Source: CAZSSM01 sp964609385 (GTDB taxonomy: Bacteria > Planctomycetota > Planctomycetia > Isosphaerales > Isosphaeraceae). Taken from it: a stretch of DNA of 64,000 nt. The notes under the pieces are model-generated. The model saw nothing but the letters and a program-made list of their open reading frames with translations, did no database searches and was not told the origin of the DNA. Both the position numbers and the translations under genes were made by a program. This document shows positions 56,084 to 64,000 of this stretch, piece after piece. The stretch's first letter is position 1, and each line of letters opens with the position of its first letter. Location of the stretch: assembly GCA_964609385.1 (NCBI GenBank), contig CAZSSM010000001.1, positions 205,583-269,582 on the forward strand, written 5' to 3'.

Positions 56084-56381
56084 CGCAGATGGGCTCCGAG
56101 CCGGATCCGCCGCCGGCGTGTGGTCGGTTCTAATCCGGGCTCGATCCCGCAACATTTGCGGCGATCGCGGTGCGGTCTGATCCGCGTCAGCCGGTGATGG
56201 CGGTGGTTCTAGCGGGTCTCACAGAAGCGGGCAAGCCGAAAAGCTCGCCATACGAAAAACGGAACAGTGCCCCGACGTGAGCAAGAGAATTCTTTTCAAA
56301 ACAGGCCGGTTTGGCCGTGTCATTTCTACCGACAACGGGCGAGAACGAAGATCGGCCGACCCCGAAGCTCAGTCGCGTTCC

Positions 56382-56987
56382 TCACAGGCGCCCTGGTCGC
56401 GGTCCGGCCAGCCGTCGGGCACGGTCGCGATACCGTTGGGCGAGGGCCGGTTCGGTCGCGTCGAGGCTGGCGGCGGCTCCCTCGAACGCATCGAAGATCG
56501 GCGCGTTGGCTGGATGATCCCGGGGCAGGTGGCCATCGAACCGTGTCGGGATCATCCGACCGATCAGGTCACAGGCGCGTGTGAGGTGGGCCCGGGCCAA
56601 ATCGGGTTCTTCAAGCGCTTCGGAGGCCAAACGTCCCAACGCGACGTGGATCTCGATCGCGTCGTTGAACTGCTCTAAGGCGAACCGAAACGTCTCCTGA
56701 GCCGCTTCGGGATCGCCCTCGCGCCAGAGGGTATACCCGTCCTCCAGCTCGGGGCGGAGCTGCTCAAGCTTGGATGGGGGTTGGAGGACGTAACGGCCCG
56801 GACCGATCGGCTTAAGCCGGTAGAGGCTACCGGGTCGACGGACCGATCCGCCGCTAGGGCGTGGTCCCGATCCGGTTCGTCCCCCTCGACGTTGAGGCCC
56901 TCCGCGTCGAGGTCCCGAACCGTGGGACCCCCCTCGACGTGGACCGCCTGGACCCGATTCGGCGGACCGATCTCGACGCTGGCTCAT
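56382..56987 (-). CDS. Hypothetical protein with TPR-like helical C-terminal domain
   Basis: A 201-residue protein. The first 60 residues are Gly/Arg/Ser-rich (RRGGPQRRGGRTGSG), likely disordered and possibly RNA-binding in the manner of RGG regions. Residues 75-200 are helical with TPR-like spacing: LEDGYTLWREGDPEAAQETFRFALEQF, AIEIHVALGRLASEALEEPD and LARAHLTRACDLI. No family could be named. The start at 56987 has a GGGGG run rather than a classic ribosome-binding site. It lies 298 bp upstream of ispE on the same strand. Confidence 0.65.
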   Translation of the reverse strand: MSQRRDRSAESGPGGPRRGGSHGSGPRRGGPQRRGGRTGSGPRPSGGSVRRPGSLYRLKPIGPGRYVLQPPSKLEQLRPELEDGYTLWREGDPEAAQETFRFALEQFNDAIEIHVALGRLASEALEEPDLARAHLTRACDLIGRMIPTRFDGHLPRDHPANAPIFDAFEGAAASLDATEPALAQRYRDRARRLAGPRPGRL

Positions 56988-57096
56988 CACAACCCCCGGC
57001 GCCCCGAACCTCAAACGATGGCCTGCCCCATCGATCGTTGAGGTTTAGCTTAGCGAGCGACCGGGCCACGCCGCTATCCGAGAGCCTCGCGCATGA

Positions 57097-57132
57097 AAAC
57101 AGGGGGGGATCCGCGAAGATCCCCCCCTGTTT
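57097..57132. terminator. Strong Rho-independent terminator
   Basis: A 15-bp perfect stem (AAACAGGGGGGGATC with its complement) and a 6-nt loop CGCGAA. On - it ends in CTGTTTTC. It lies 86 bp after the stop of the double TRASH-type gene and before the next minus-strand gene. Confidence 0.9.
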
Positions 57133-57217
57133 AGGAAAGCTCGGAACGAGGACGTTCCACTGCCTACTACTGTCTACGAAGGTCTCGGACGGGCCTTTCG
57201 AGGCGTCGTTGCTTGAC

Positions 57218-57664
57218 TTACTTGTCCTCGTCCTTCTTGACGATCTTGAAACCCTTGGCGAACGGCTTGTCGGCGAAGATCATCGTGAGCCGTTCGTCTT
57301 CCTCGGCCGCCTCAGCGCGACCTTGGCAGTTGAAGCAGCAGAAGGTGACGGTCGTGCCGGCAACCTTGACCGTGGCGTCCTCATTGAGGTCACGACCCGA
57401 GAACGGGCAAGCGATCTGCTTGGCCTGCTTGGTCGAGACCAACTGAGCGTTGGCCTTGGTGGCCAACTCGGACGGGTCGGAATCGAACTTGGCCACGCAG
57501 TTGGGGCAGCAGAAGTAGACCTTGGCGTCCTTGTAATCGACGCTCTTCGACTCAACGACCGGACGACCCGAGATCGGGCACTTGATGCCTTCCAGGTCGA
57601 CCTTCTCCTCGCCGACCACGGGCGAGGTCGACAGCAACGCAGCGGTGACGATCAGATGCAGCAT
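57218..57664 (-). CDS. Exported protein with two TRASH/YHS-like metal-binding motifs
   Basis: A 148-residue secreted protein with a short signal peptide (MLHLIVTAALLSTSPVVG). Two similar units follow: KCPISGRPV, then VYFCCPNCVAKFDSDP; and ACPFSGRDLN, then VTFCCFNCQGRAEAA. Each has the C-P-(I/F)-S-G-R start and an FCC-x2-C end typical of TRASH/YHS-type treble-clef domains that sense or carry heavy metals such as copper. The tail is Lys/Glu-rich. The ATG at 57664 has GGAG 9 bases upstream. It follows the small cytochrome gene on the same strand by 194 bp. Metal specificity is unknown. Confidence 0.8.
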   Translation of the reverse strand: MLHLIVTAALLSTSPVVGEEKVDLEGIKCPISGRPVVESKSVDYKDAKVYFCCPNCVAKFDSDPSELATKANAQLVSTKQAKQIACPFSGRDLNEDATVKVAGTTVTFCCFNCQGRAEAAEEDERLTMIFADKPFAKGFKIVKKDEDK

Positions 57665-57858
57665 GGGACGGATCTCCAGTGTTTGGAGGATGGGGAACCG
57701 GCGACGCGACGGCCAGATGGCAGGGACCGGACGAAGTCCTGTCGTATCCCATGATATCCCCTGCGGCGATTCCGACCAACTTCGTCTTATCTTCATCGCT
57801 CGAATCGAAGGGGCACGGGACGCGATTCCAAGATTCGGGGCGATGGGTGTGTTGAGGC

Positions 57859-58257
57859 TTAGGGCTTGTGCGCGGTGTGGCAGGCCCGGCAGTTGACCGC
57901 CTTGGCCAGCGTCTCTTCGGCGTCGGGATCACCGTCGTAGACGGCCTGGGCCGCCTTAACGATGGCCGTCGTCTTCTCTTTCCAGCTCTTGTCCTCACCC
58001 TTGGGCGGCTCATTCTTGGCTAGGGCTTGGTAGAGTTCGAGGAGGGTCTCCTTCTCGCCGCGCGACGCTTCGCCGCCGGTAACCTTCTTCAGCAGGCCGC
58101 TCTTGTGCGCTTCCTTCATCACCTCCGAGATCGTGTACTTCGGTTCTTCCTCGTCATCTTCATCGACGGTGACCGGAGGAGCGAACCCGAAAGTCAACAG
58201 CAGACTGAGGCTGAACAGCGCAACGAGGCCGAAGCGAGCATGGAGGCTCGTGAGCAT
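57859..58257 (-). CDS. Small exported c-type cytochrome (cytochrome c'-like)
   Basis: A 132-residue protein with a signal peptide (FGLVALFSLSLLLTFGFA) and an acidic stretch (DEDDEEEP). A four-helix-like body follows (ISEVMKEAHKSGLLKKV, KETLLELYQALAKNEPP, KEKTTAIVKAAQAVYDG). A single haem-binding motif CRACH lies close to the C-terminus (NCRACHTAHKP), the arrangement of class II cytochromes c'. It probably works in the periplasm as an electron carrier or gas-binding protein. AGGAG lies 9 bases before the ATG. Upstream is a 533-bp non-coding region; downstream is the TRASH-type gene. Confidence 0.85.
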   Translation of the reverse strand: MLTSLHARFGLVALFSLSLLLTFGFAPPVTVDEDDEEEPKYTISEVMKEAHKSGLLKKVTGGEASRGEKETLLELYQALAKNEPPKGEDKSWKEKTTAIVKAAQAVYDGDPDAEETLAKAVNCRACHTAHKP

Positions 58258-58790
58258 GGTTAGGAACTCCTGGGCGGAATGGAATCGAAAGGTGCTGACT
58301 GGAACGGAACAGGAGACGGATCCTCCGGACGAGGAATCCGTTCAAGATCGCTTATGGCAACGGATCGCAAGCGCAGTGTCAAGCACCGGAAACGTCGTTT
58401 ACAGAAAATCGAACGATGTAAGACGGGAAATAGGCCCCGCTGGGCCGCCCCGCACTTCTGAGGGGCTCTCGCGGGACCATCTTCTTCAGTCCCCGTCCTG
58501 TTGTTCCCCTCAGACCGTTCGAAATTACGGAACGCCCGTTAGGACCAAGAGAAATTGACGCATATCAACATATTGAGTGATAGATATCGACACAACGGGC
58601 GTTGTGAATCGGTTCACTGGAACAGGATGATCCGGCGGTTTTCGATGACGTCCGGCTGATCGTCGTTTTCAAGCCATGTCGTTTTCAAGCCAAGCGATCA
58701 CGGCGGATCGATAAGGGGTGTTCGCCCGCGATCGAAGCGGACCGCGGGTCAGGTCGGCCGTTGGTTCGAGAGGCGAGCGCTCGGGCTCGA
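58258..58790. other. 533-bp intergenic region
   Basis: The region lies between the cytochrome start and the winged-helix regulator stop. It is partly A/T-rich and holds several short hairpins (around 58430-58475) and the palindrome at 58591-58606. No gene seen. Confidence 0.45.
58591..58606. repeat. Operator-like inverted repeat
   Basis: CACAACG and CGTTGTG separated by GG: perfect 7-bp arms. It lies between the regulator gene and the cytochrome gene. Confidence 0.4.
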
Positions 58791-59213
58791 TCAGGCCGGC
58801 TTCCAGCCTTCGGGCAAGGTTGAGGCGGACCGGGTCGTCGGGTTCAGCTCGGCCGGCTTGGTCGTCGAGAGGGCGTCGGAGACGACATGCTCGAGGACGT
58901 TGACGTACTCCAGGAACCGTCGACGGCCCTCGTCGGTGAGGCGGCAGAGGGTCTGGGGGCGCCGGTTTTTGGTCCCCTTCCAGACCTCGACGAGGCCGTC
59001 ATCGTGGAGCACTTGCAGGTGTCGGCTGAGGTTGCCGTCGGTCAGGTCGCAAAATTCTTTAAGGTCGCTGAAGAGCAAGCCCTTCGAGTGCACCATCAGC
59101 GACGTCATGATCCCGAGCCGCGCCTTCTCATGGATGACGCGTTCCAGCCCCCGGTAGGCATAGCGCCCGGCCGTCTCGACGGGGCGATCAGTGGCCGACG
59201 CGGGTTGACTCAT
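58791..59213 (-). CDS. Winged-helix (ArsR/MarR-like) transcriptional regulator
   Basis: A 140-residue DNA-binding protein. The winged helix is LERVIHEKARLGIMTSLMVHSKGLLFSDLKEFCDLTDGNLSRHLQVLHDDGLVEVWKG, with the recognition helix at GNLSRHLQVL and the wing NRRPQTLCRLTDEG, the pattern of the HTH_27/DUF2089-neighbour type found beside small membrane proteins. It overlaps the upstream membrane-protein gene by 26 bp in another frame, so the pair is co-translated. GGAG sits 7 bases before the ATG at 59213; a GTG two codons earlier is possible. Confidence 0.88.
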   Translation of the reverse strand: MSQPASATDRPVETAGRYAYRGLERVIHEKARLGIMTSLMVHSKGLLFSDLKEFCDLTDGNLSRHLQVLHDDGLVEVWKGTKNRRPQTLCRLTDEGRRRFLEYVNVLEHVVSDALSTTKPAELNPTTRSASTLPEGWKPA

Positions 59214-59826
59214 GGCCACGCTCCAGAGTCCAGTAAAGGATCGCCGCGGCCATCAATTGACCGACGGTGAAGGGCGCGCCCATCGCCCAGGGCGACAGCG
59301 CGTGGGGTCCACGCGCCCAGGCCAAGCAGGCCAGGCCCGTGCACATATAGAATGCGGCGACCATGATGACGGCCCGGGGCAGGTTCCGACTCGAGCCATA
59401 GATGCCCAAGCTGAAGAAGATCTGCCAGAGACCCGGGAGCAGTTCCAGGTCATGGGTCGACTCGCCGGGCCATGCCAGGACCAACGTCATGAGGCCGCCG
59501 GCCATCAAGGTGGGCAGGAACGGTTCGGCAGCGAGACGCGCCGTCTCGCGACTCAGCTCCGAGTCAGAGAGCAACCGATGCACGAGGATCGAAGCGCCTG
59601 GGATCAGGCCGGCCAGGACCGCCGTGCCCAACCAGAGCATCAGGTAATCGTCCGGTCGCGCCAGAGGGTCGGGGATCCAGACGGCCTGCGTCGCCGCGGC
59701 CACGATCGCCAGGAGCCCCGAAATGGCCACCGGCACGGCGCGGTAGCCGCGATACACCTCGGCCCGTGCGAGCTGAAGCCGGATCTCAGCGATCTGCGAG
59801 AGCGCTTCACGTAGCTCCGTCGCCAT
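59188..59826 (-). CDS. Multi-pass membrane protein paired with the winged-helix regulator
   Basis: A 212-residue inner-membrane protein with six likely helices, including AVPVAISGLLAIVAAATQAV, LMLWLGTAVLAGLIPGASIL, LPTLMAGGLMTLVLAW, LWQIFFSLGIYGSSRN, AVIMVAAFYMCTGLACLAWA and FTVGQLMAAAILYWTL. An N-terminal amphipathic helix (LREALSQIAEIRLQLARAEVY) precedes them. Function is unknown. The gene overlaps the regulator gene by 26 bp. GGGAG lies 9 bases before the ATG at 59826. Confidence 0.8.
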   Translation of the reverse strand: MATELREALSQIAEIRLQLARAEVYRGYRAVPVAISGLLAIVAAATQAVWIPDPLARPDDYLMLWLGTAVLAGLIPGASILVHRLLSDSELSRETARLAAEPFLPTLMAGGLMTLVLAWPGESTHDLELLPGLWQIFFSLGIYGSSRNLPRAVIMVAAFYMCTGLACLAWARGPHALSPWAMGAPFTVGQLMAAAILYWTLERGHESTRVGH

Positions 59827-59987
59827 GAAGGACAACTCCCAGCTCCAACGGGGTCGGGCGGATGCGGATCGAGCGTGCTCAGATCGAACGGATTCGAACG
59901 CTCGGCGATCCGTCGAGGATCAACGATCGGACCGAATCAGGGACTTATGATACGGGACGATCGTCGATCTCGGAAGCCGCCTTCGGA

Positions 59988-61469
59988 TCACTTCATGGCG
60001 ATGGTGACGGTCTTCGACTCGGTGTAGGTGTGGAGGGCTTCCTCACCGAGTTCGCGACCGAAACCGCTCTTCTTGAATCCGCCGAAGGGTGCGGCGGCGT
60101 CGAAGACATTGTAGCAGTTGACCCAGACGGTGCCGGCTCGGACACGTTCGGCGATGGCGTTGGCCTTGCCGATGTCGCGGGTCCAGACCGCTGCGGCCAG
60201 GCCGTAGTCGGTTGCATTGGCGCGCTGCACGACTTCGTCGAGGTCGTCGAAGCCGATCACCGAGAGGACCGGTCCGAAGATCTCGTCGCAGGCGATCTCC
60301 ATCTGGTCGGTGACCCCGTCGAAGATGGTCGGCTTGACATAGTATCCGACATCACCGAACCGCTCGCCGCCGGTCAGGCACGCGGCGCCGGCGGCCTTGC
60401 CCAGTTCGATGTAGTGGATCACCTTGTCGAACTGCGCCTTATCGACTTGGGGACCCTGCTGGGTCCGGGGATCGAACGGATCGCCCAGCCGTCGCGACTC
60501 GACCTTGGAGATGAGCTGGTCCATCAGCCGATCGTGGACCTCGCGCTGGACGAACAGCCGACTACCGGCACAGCAGCATTGCCCTTGGTTGAGGTAGAGG
60601 CCCAGGATGGCCCCGTCGACGGCGGCGTCGAGGTCGGCGTCGGCGAAGACGATGTTGGGGCTCTTGCCTCCCAGTTCGAAGCTGACTCGCTTCAGATCGT
60701 CGGCGCAGTTGCGCATGATGATCTTGGCGGTGGTCGACTCACCGGTGAAGGCGATCTTATCGACGCCGGGATGTCGGACCAGGGCGTCGCCGGCAACCTC
60801 GCCGAAGCCGGGGACGATGTTGATCACGCCGGCGGGGAACCCGGCCTCCAGGGCCAGTTCACCCAGCCGAAGGGCGGTCAAAGGGGTCTGCTCGGCGGGC
60901 TTGAGCACGATCGTGCAGCCGGCCGCCAAGGCGGGTCCCCACTTCCAGGCCACCATCAGGAGCGGGAAGTTCCACGGAATGATCTGCCCGGCCACGCCGA
61001 CCGGCTCCATCCGGGTATAGCAGATATGTCGACCCCGAATCGGGATGGTCTGTCCCTGAATCTTGTCGGCCCAGCCGGCGTAGTAGCGGAAACAATCGAC
61101 GACCAGGGGCAAGTCGTTGTTCCGGCTCTCACGGATCGGCTTGCCGTTGTCCAAGGTCTCCAGGGCGGCCAGCTCATCGATGTTCTCCTCGATGAGGTCG
61201 GCCAACCGATACATCAGCCGTCCCCGCTCACGGGCGTTGAGCCGCGACCAAGGCCCCGAGTCGAAGGCGTGTCGGGCGGCCTGGACGGCCAAGTCGATAT
61301 CGGCGGCGTCCCCCTCGGCGACTCTGGCGATCACCTGTTCCGTCGCCGGATCGATCGTCGCGAAGGTCTTGCCGCTCTGGCTGTCCTGAAAACGGCCATC
61401 GATCAGCATTTGAGTTTGGCTGACGCGCGCCAAGGTGCGCGCCGACTCGTTCGCGGTGATGGTCGCCAT
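59988..61469 (-). CDS. NAD(P)-dependent aldehyde dehydrogenase
   Basis: A 493-residue member of the ALDH superfamily, close to the class 1/2 betaine- or acetaldehyde-type enzymes. Landmarks are PWNFPLLMVAWKWGPALAAGCTIVLKPAE (cofactor binding), FTGESTTAK, catalytic base Glu265 in FELGGKSP and nucleophile Cys299 in NQGQCCCAGSR, then EIFGPVLSVI and PFGGFKKSGFGRE. It oxidises aldehydes to acids in the cytoplasm; the substrate cannot be told from sequence. AGGAG lies 8 bases before the ATG at 61469. It is flanked by the membrane protein and a GNAT gene with no evident link. Confidence 0.93.
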   Translation of the reverse strand: MATITANESARTLARVSQTQMLIDGRFQDSQSGKTFATIDPATEQVIARVAEGDAADIDLAVQAARHAFDSGPWSRLNARERGRLMYRLADLIEENIDELAALETLDNGKPIRESRNNDLPLVVDCFRYYAGWADKIQGQTIPIRGRHICYTRMEPVGVAGQIIPWNFPLLMVAWKWGPALAAGCTIVLKPAEQTPLTALRLGELALEAGFPAGVINIVPGFGEVAGDALVRHPGVDKIAFTGESTTAKIIMRNCADDLKRVSFELGGKSPNIVFADADLDAAVDGAILGLYLNQGQCCCAGSRLFVQREVHDRLMDQLISKVESRRLGDPFDPRTQQGPQVDKAQFDKVIHYIELGKAAGAACLTGGERFGDVGYYVKPTIFDGVTDQMEIACDEIFGPVLSVIGFDDLDEVVQRANATDYGLAAAVWTRDIGKANAIAERVRAGTVWVNCYNVFDAAAPFGGFKKSGFGRELGEEALHTYTESKTVTIAMK

Positions 61470-61659
61470 CACATCGGCTCCTGCTTGTGGACTTGGATTG
61501 TCCTGCCTCGACAACGTCGATCTGAGAGTGGGTCTCGGACCAACCGCCGTCGCCCCATGAAGAACGTGTGTGGTTTAATGGTAGCCGGTCCACCGCCCGG
61601 CTCAAGACGTTTCGACGATGAGTGAATCGATTCCAAGGACGGATGGTACAGGCGATCAT

Positions 61660-62142
61660 CTACAGCTTTTTGAAGAAACGGGCGATGGGGAGTTGAGAGA
61701 ACCCCAACCGCTCGTAGGTCTGTCTGGCCGGGGCGTGACCGGAATCGCCGCCCGTCTCGACCATGGCAACGGTCATTCCAGCAGCCTGGAGTTGCTCGAT
61801 CGCGTGCGTCATGAGCGCTTTGCCGATTCCCCGACGCTGTTGGCTTGGGTCGACCGCGATCATCGTGATCTCCCCCATCTTCGATTCGTCATCGACCGCG
61901 ATCGCGACGAAACCGACTGGGTCACCGTCCAACTCCGCCACCCAGACCCGCGCATCGGTTCCGGTGCACACATCTTCGATGGATTTCCTCTGGCTGGCCC
62001 GCCAGTCCGGGAAGAATTCCCCGTAGATCTCCGGATCCATGGCCTGCCGGATCGACTCGAAGACCGGCGCCCAGGCCCGAAGCGAAAACCGGACGACCGC
62101 CTCAAGATCCGCGGCGATGATCGACCTAATTCGAAGTGTCAT
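61660..62142 (-). CDS. GNAT-family N-acetyltransferase
   Basis: A 160-residue acetyltransferase. It has the opening LRIRSIIAADLEAVVRF, the beta-4 region VWVAELDGDPVGFVAIAVDD, and the acetyl-CoA pyrophosphate loop in ITMIAVDPSQQRRGIGKALMTHAIEQL (Q/R-x-x-G-x-G/A). VAMVETGGDSGHAPARQTYERLGF closes the fold. Substrate unknown. It lies on the minus strand, 190 bp before the aldehyde dehydrogenase gene. Confidence 0.88.
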   Translation of the reverse strand: MTLRIRSIIAADLEAVVRFSLRAWAPVFESIRQAMDPEIYGEFFPDWRASQRKSIEDVCTGTDARVWVAELDGDPVGFVAIAVDDESKMGEITMIAVDPSQQRRGIGKALMTHAIEQLQAAGMTVAMVETGGDSGHAPARQTYERLGFSQLPIARFFKKL

Positions 62143-62246
62143 TGCCTATAACTTCCGAACACAGGCGCCAAAGACAAATATGATGATTTGAAATTTTTAT
62201 GTTCTTAAATCAATTACAAATGCTATCTCAAACACATCGGTGTCAG

Positions 62247-62278
62247 ACCAGGCCCGGAGTCGCTGACGGGGGCCTGGT
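62247..62278. terminator. Hairpin downstream of lpdA, probable terminator
   Basis: ACCAGGCCC pairs with GGGCCTGGT (9 bp, 14-nt loop), 41 bp after the lpdA stop. The sequence beyond it on - becomes A/T-rich but lacks an immediate T run. Confidence 0.6.
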
Positions 62279-62319
62279 CGCCTCGGAGAACATCGAGACC
62301 TCGGAACGGTTCGGCCGGC

Positions 62320-63729
62320 TCAGGCGTGTATGGCCCGTTTGTCGACGGCCAGGGCCGCCTCGCGGACGACTTCACCGAGGCTGGGGTGCGCGTGGCAGAT
62401 CCGGGCGATATCCTCGGCGCTCCCGGAGAACTCCATGATGGTGACCGCTTCAGCGATCATATCCGAGGCGCGGGGGCCGATGATGTGCACGCCCAGAACC
62501 CGATCGGTCTCGGCGTCGGCGAGGATCTTGACCACGCCCTCGGTCTCGTCCATCGCCTTGGCGCGGCCGTTGGCCTGGAACGGGAACTTGCCGACGTGGT
62601 AGGTGACCCCACGCTCCTTGAGTTGCTCCTCGGTCTCGCCGACGCTGGCGATCTCGGGGTGCGTGTAGATGACCGAGGGGACCGTGGCGTAATTGACGTG
62701 GCCGGCCTTGCCGACGAGCAACTCGGCGAAGGCAACGCCCTCGTCCTCAGCCTTGTGGGCAAGCATCGGGCCGCGATCGATCACGTCGCCGATGGCCGAG
62801 ATGCTGGGAACGTTGGTCCGGAACCGGTCGTCGACCTTCACGCGACCCTTCTCGTCGACCGCGACGCCGACGGCATCCAGGCCGAGCCCATCGGTCAGCG
62901 GTCGACGCCCGACGGCCACCAAGACGCGGTCGCAGACCAGTTCCAGGGGTGCTCCGCCCTTGACCGACTCCGCCTGCACGGTGATCGTTTCGCCGTCGAT
63001 CTTCGCGCCGGTGACCTTGGTCTCCATGTGGAATTCCAGGCCTTGCTTGATCAGGCTCCGGTGCATCAGCTTGCCGATCTCGCCATCGGCGATCGGCACG
63101 ATCCGGGGTAGGAACTCGACGACGCTCACCTTGGCCCCGAGCCGTTTCCAAACCGAACCGAGTTCCAGGCCGATGTAGCCGCCACCGACAACGACGAGAT
63201 GCTCGGGGACGGCCTCGAAGTTGAGCGCTTCGGTCGAACTGACGATCCGCTTCCCATCGAACTTGAGGAAGGGTAGCTCGATCGGCTCGCTCCCGGTCGC
63301 GATCAGGATATGACCGGTCTCTAAAGTCAATTCGCTTCCATCGTTGTCCTGGACGACGACGGTGTGGGGATCGGCGATCCGGCCGGTGCCTCGGACCGGG
63401 GTGATCTTGTTCTTCTTAAAGAGGAACTGGACCCCGTCGGTGAGGCTGCGGACGACCTGATCCTTACGGTCGTGCATGGTCGTCAGGTCGAGTTCGACAC
63501 CGCTGGCCTTGATGCCGTGCCGGGCCATCCGCTCGACGGCGGTATGGTAGAGTTCGCTGGAATCGAGCAGGGACTTGCTGGGGATGCAGCCGACGTTGAG
63601 GCAGGTTCCGCCGAGGGTGGCCCGCTTCTCGACGCAGGCCACGTTGAGTCCCAGTTGGGCCGCGCGGATGTCGGCAACGTAACCGCCGGGGCCGGCCCCC
63701 AGGACCACTAGGTCATATCGTGACGCCAC
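62320..63729 (-). CDS. lpdA: Dihydrolipoyl dehydrogenase (E3)
   Basis: A 469-residue flavoprotein that reoxidises dihydrolipoyl groups of 2-oxoacid dehydrogenase complexes with NAD+. The FAD-binding GAGPGGY (11-17), redox pair Cys43/Cys48 in GGTCLNVGCIPSK, NAD-binding VVVGGGYIGLELGSV, and the catalytic His448-Glu453 pair in HAHPSLGE are all present. The start is GTG at 63729 with GGAGG 11 bases upstream. The stop of the E2 gene is only 6 bp upstream, so lpdA is co-transcribed with it, as expected for the 2-oxoglutarate dehydrogenase complex. Confidence 0.96.
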   Translation of the reverse strand: MASRYDLVVLGAGPGGYVADIRAAQLGLNVACVEKRATLGGTCLNVGCIPSKSLLDSSELYHTAVERMARHGIKASGVELDLTTMHDRKDQVVRSLTDGVQFLFKKNKITPVRGTGRIADPHTVVVQDNDGSELTLETGHILIATGSEPIELPFLKFDGKRIVSSTEALNFEAVPEHLVVVGGGYIGLELGSVWKRLGAKVSVVEFLPRIVPIADGEIGKLMHRSLIKQGLEFHMETKVTGAKIDGETITVQAESVKGGAPLELVCDRVLVAVGRRPLTDGLGLDAVGVAVDEKGRVKVDDRFRTNVPSISAIGDVIDRGPMLAHKAEDEGVAFAELLVGKAGHVNYATVPSVIYTHPEIASVGETEEQLKERGVTYHVGKFPFQANGRAKAMDETEGVVKILADAETDRVLGVHIIGPRASDMIAEAVTIMEFSGSAEDIARICHAHPSLGEVVREAALAVDKRAIHA

Positions 63730-63735
63730 CGTGTA

Positions 63736-64000
63736 TCAGACCTCCAGCATCAGGCGTTCGGGATTCTCGATGCACTCCTTGACGCGGACCAGGAACCCGA
63801 CCGCCTCGCGGCCATCGACGATCCGATGGTCATAGCTCAACGCCAAGTACATCATGGGGCGGATGACGATCTGATCGTCGACGACGACCGGACGTTTCTT
63901 GATCGTGTGCATGCCGAGGATCCCGCTCTGCGGCGGGTTGAGGATCGGCGTGGAGAGCAGCGAGCCGAAGCCCCCGCCGTTGGTGATCGTGAAGGTGCCG
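63736..64000 (-). CDS. sucB: Dihydrolipoyl succinyltransferase E2, C-terminal part (start outside window)
   Basis: The last 87 residues of a 2-oxoacid dehydrogenase E2 catalytic domain. GTFTITNGGGFGSLLSTPILN, GILGMH and the catalytic DHRIVDG (His and Asp of the acyltransferase motif) are visible, ending in ENPERLMLEV. The sequence around FGSLLSTPILNPPQSGILG is closer to the succinyltransferase of the 2-oxoglutarate complex than to the pyruvate-complex acetyltransferase. The gene runs off the right edge and precedes lpdA by 6 bp. Assignment to sucB is an inference from this fragment. Confidence 0.88.
   Translation of the reverse strand, partial: GTFTITNGGGFGSLLSTPILNPPQSGILGMHTIKKRPVVVDDQIVIRPMMYLALSYDHRIVDGREAVGFLVRVKECIENPERLMLEV

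Noticed and set aside
61565..61640. tRNA-like stretch with a D-loop-like TTTAATGGTAG and a possible 5-bp anticodon stem
   Set aside because: No T-arm with a TTCGA-type loop and no acceptor stem pairing could be formed.

Overview
The window is GC-rich bacterial chromosome that reads as Planctomycetota, probably Isosphaeraceae or a close relative. The evidence is gene content and layout: a MoxR/DUF58/BatA-type/DUF4175-type operon with DUF4159, a SpoVG carrying an inserted zinc ribbon next to ispE, a secreted WD40 protein, PhoD-like and sulfatase enzymes, an FHA-GAF-SpoIIE phosphatase, a short Hanks-type kinase, and three separate sigma-70-family factors. Lineage is inferred from architecture because no rRNA or tRNA lies in the window. 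I found no phage, IS element, CRISPR array or rRNA. There is one assembly gap (10 N) inside clpX.

Layout. 0-7 kb: the 3' end of an RTX-type calcium-binding beta-roll protein, a DUF2071 protein, a baeRF-type (eRF1/Vms1-like) protein, nadD, priA and a small unknown gene. 7.7-22.7 kb: one very tight operon of eight + strand genes, most overlapping by 4 nt. It encodes a TPR/gluzincin-type metalloprotease, a DUF4159 protein, a MoxR AAA+ ATPase, a DUF58 protein, a BatA/VWA membrane protein, a 1293-residue DUF4175-like coiled-coil protein, a second membrane VWA/glutamine-amidotransferase-like protein and an exported clan CD (caspase/legumain-like) peptidase. 22.8-24 kb: a CsrA-like regulator behind a sigma-70-family gene. 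24.6-29.3 kb: mutY, clpX (broken by the N run), and two tandem paralogous membrane proteins followed by a decayed third copy.

29-37 kb: FHA-GAF-PP2C phosphatase, SRPBCC protein, CbiX-type chelatase, DegT-family aminotransferase, PhoD-like phosphoesterase. 37-48 kb, all on the minus strand: ECF sigma factor with a membrane tail, BASS-type transporter, frameshifted sulfatase, Ser/Thr kinase, GT-C-like membrane protein, amt with a 14-nt G tract, Tat-dependent aldo/keto reductase. 48-53.7 kb: secreted WD40 protein and a double-thioredoxin protein on +, converging with an ECF-like sigma gene whose start overlaps an upstream membrane-protein gene. 54-64 kb, all minus: spoVG, ispE, a TPR-like protein, an exported double TRASH-type protein, a small c-type cytochrome, a winged-helix regulator with its membrane partner, an aldehyde dehydrogenase, a GNAT acetyltransferase, lpdA, and the 3' end of the dihydrolipoyl succinyltransferase (E2) gene.

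Most of the window is ordinary chromosomal housekeeping. The best candidate for an under-described system is the 15-kb protease-flanked MoxR/VWA operon. A chaperone-like AAA+ ATPase and three MIDAS-bearing partners are co-translated with one predicted metalloprotease at the front and followed by one caspase-like protease at the end. Other points worth attention are the clpX gap that appears to hide no sequence, the decayed third paralog at 29.05-29.29 kb, the poly-G tract in amt, the sulfatase frameshift, and a 14-bp perfect hairpin that sits inside a sigma-factor coding sequence while also lying just beyond the convergent thioredoxin gene.
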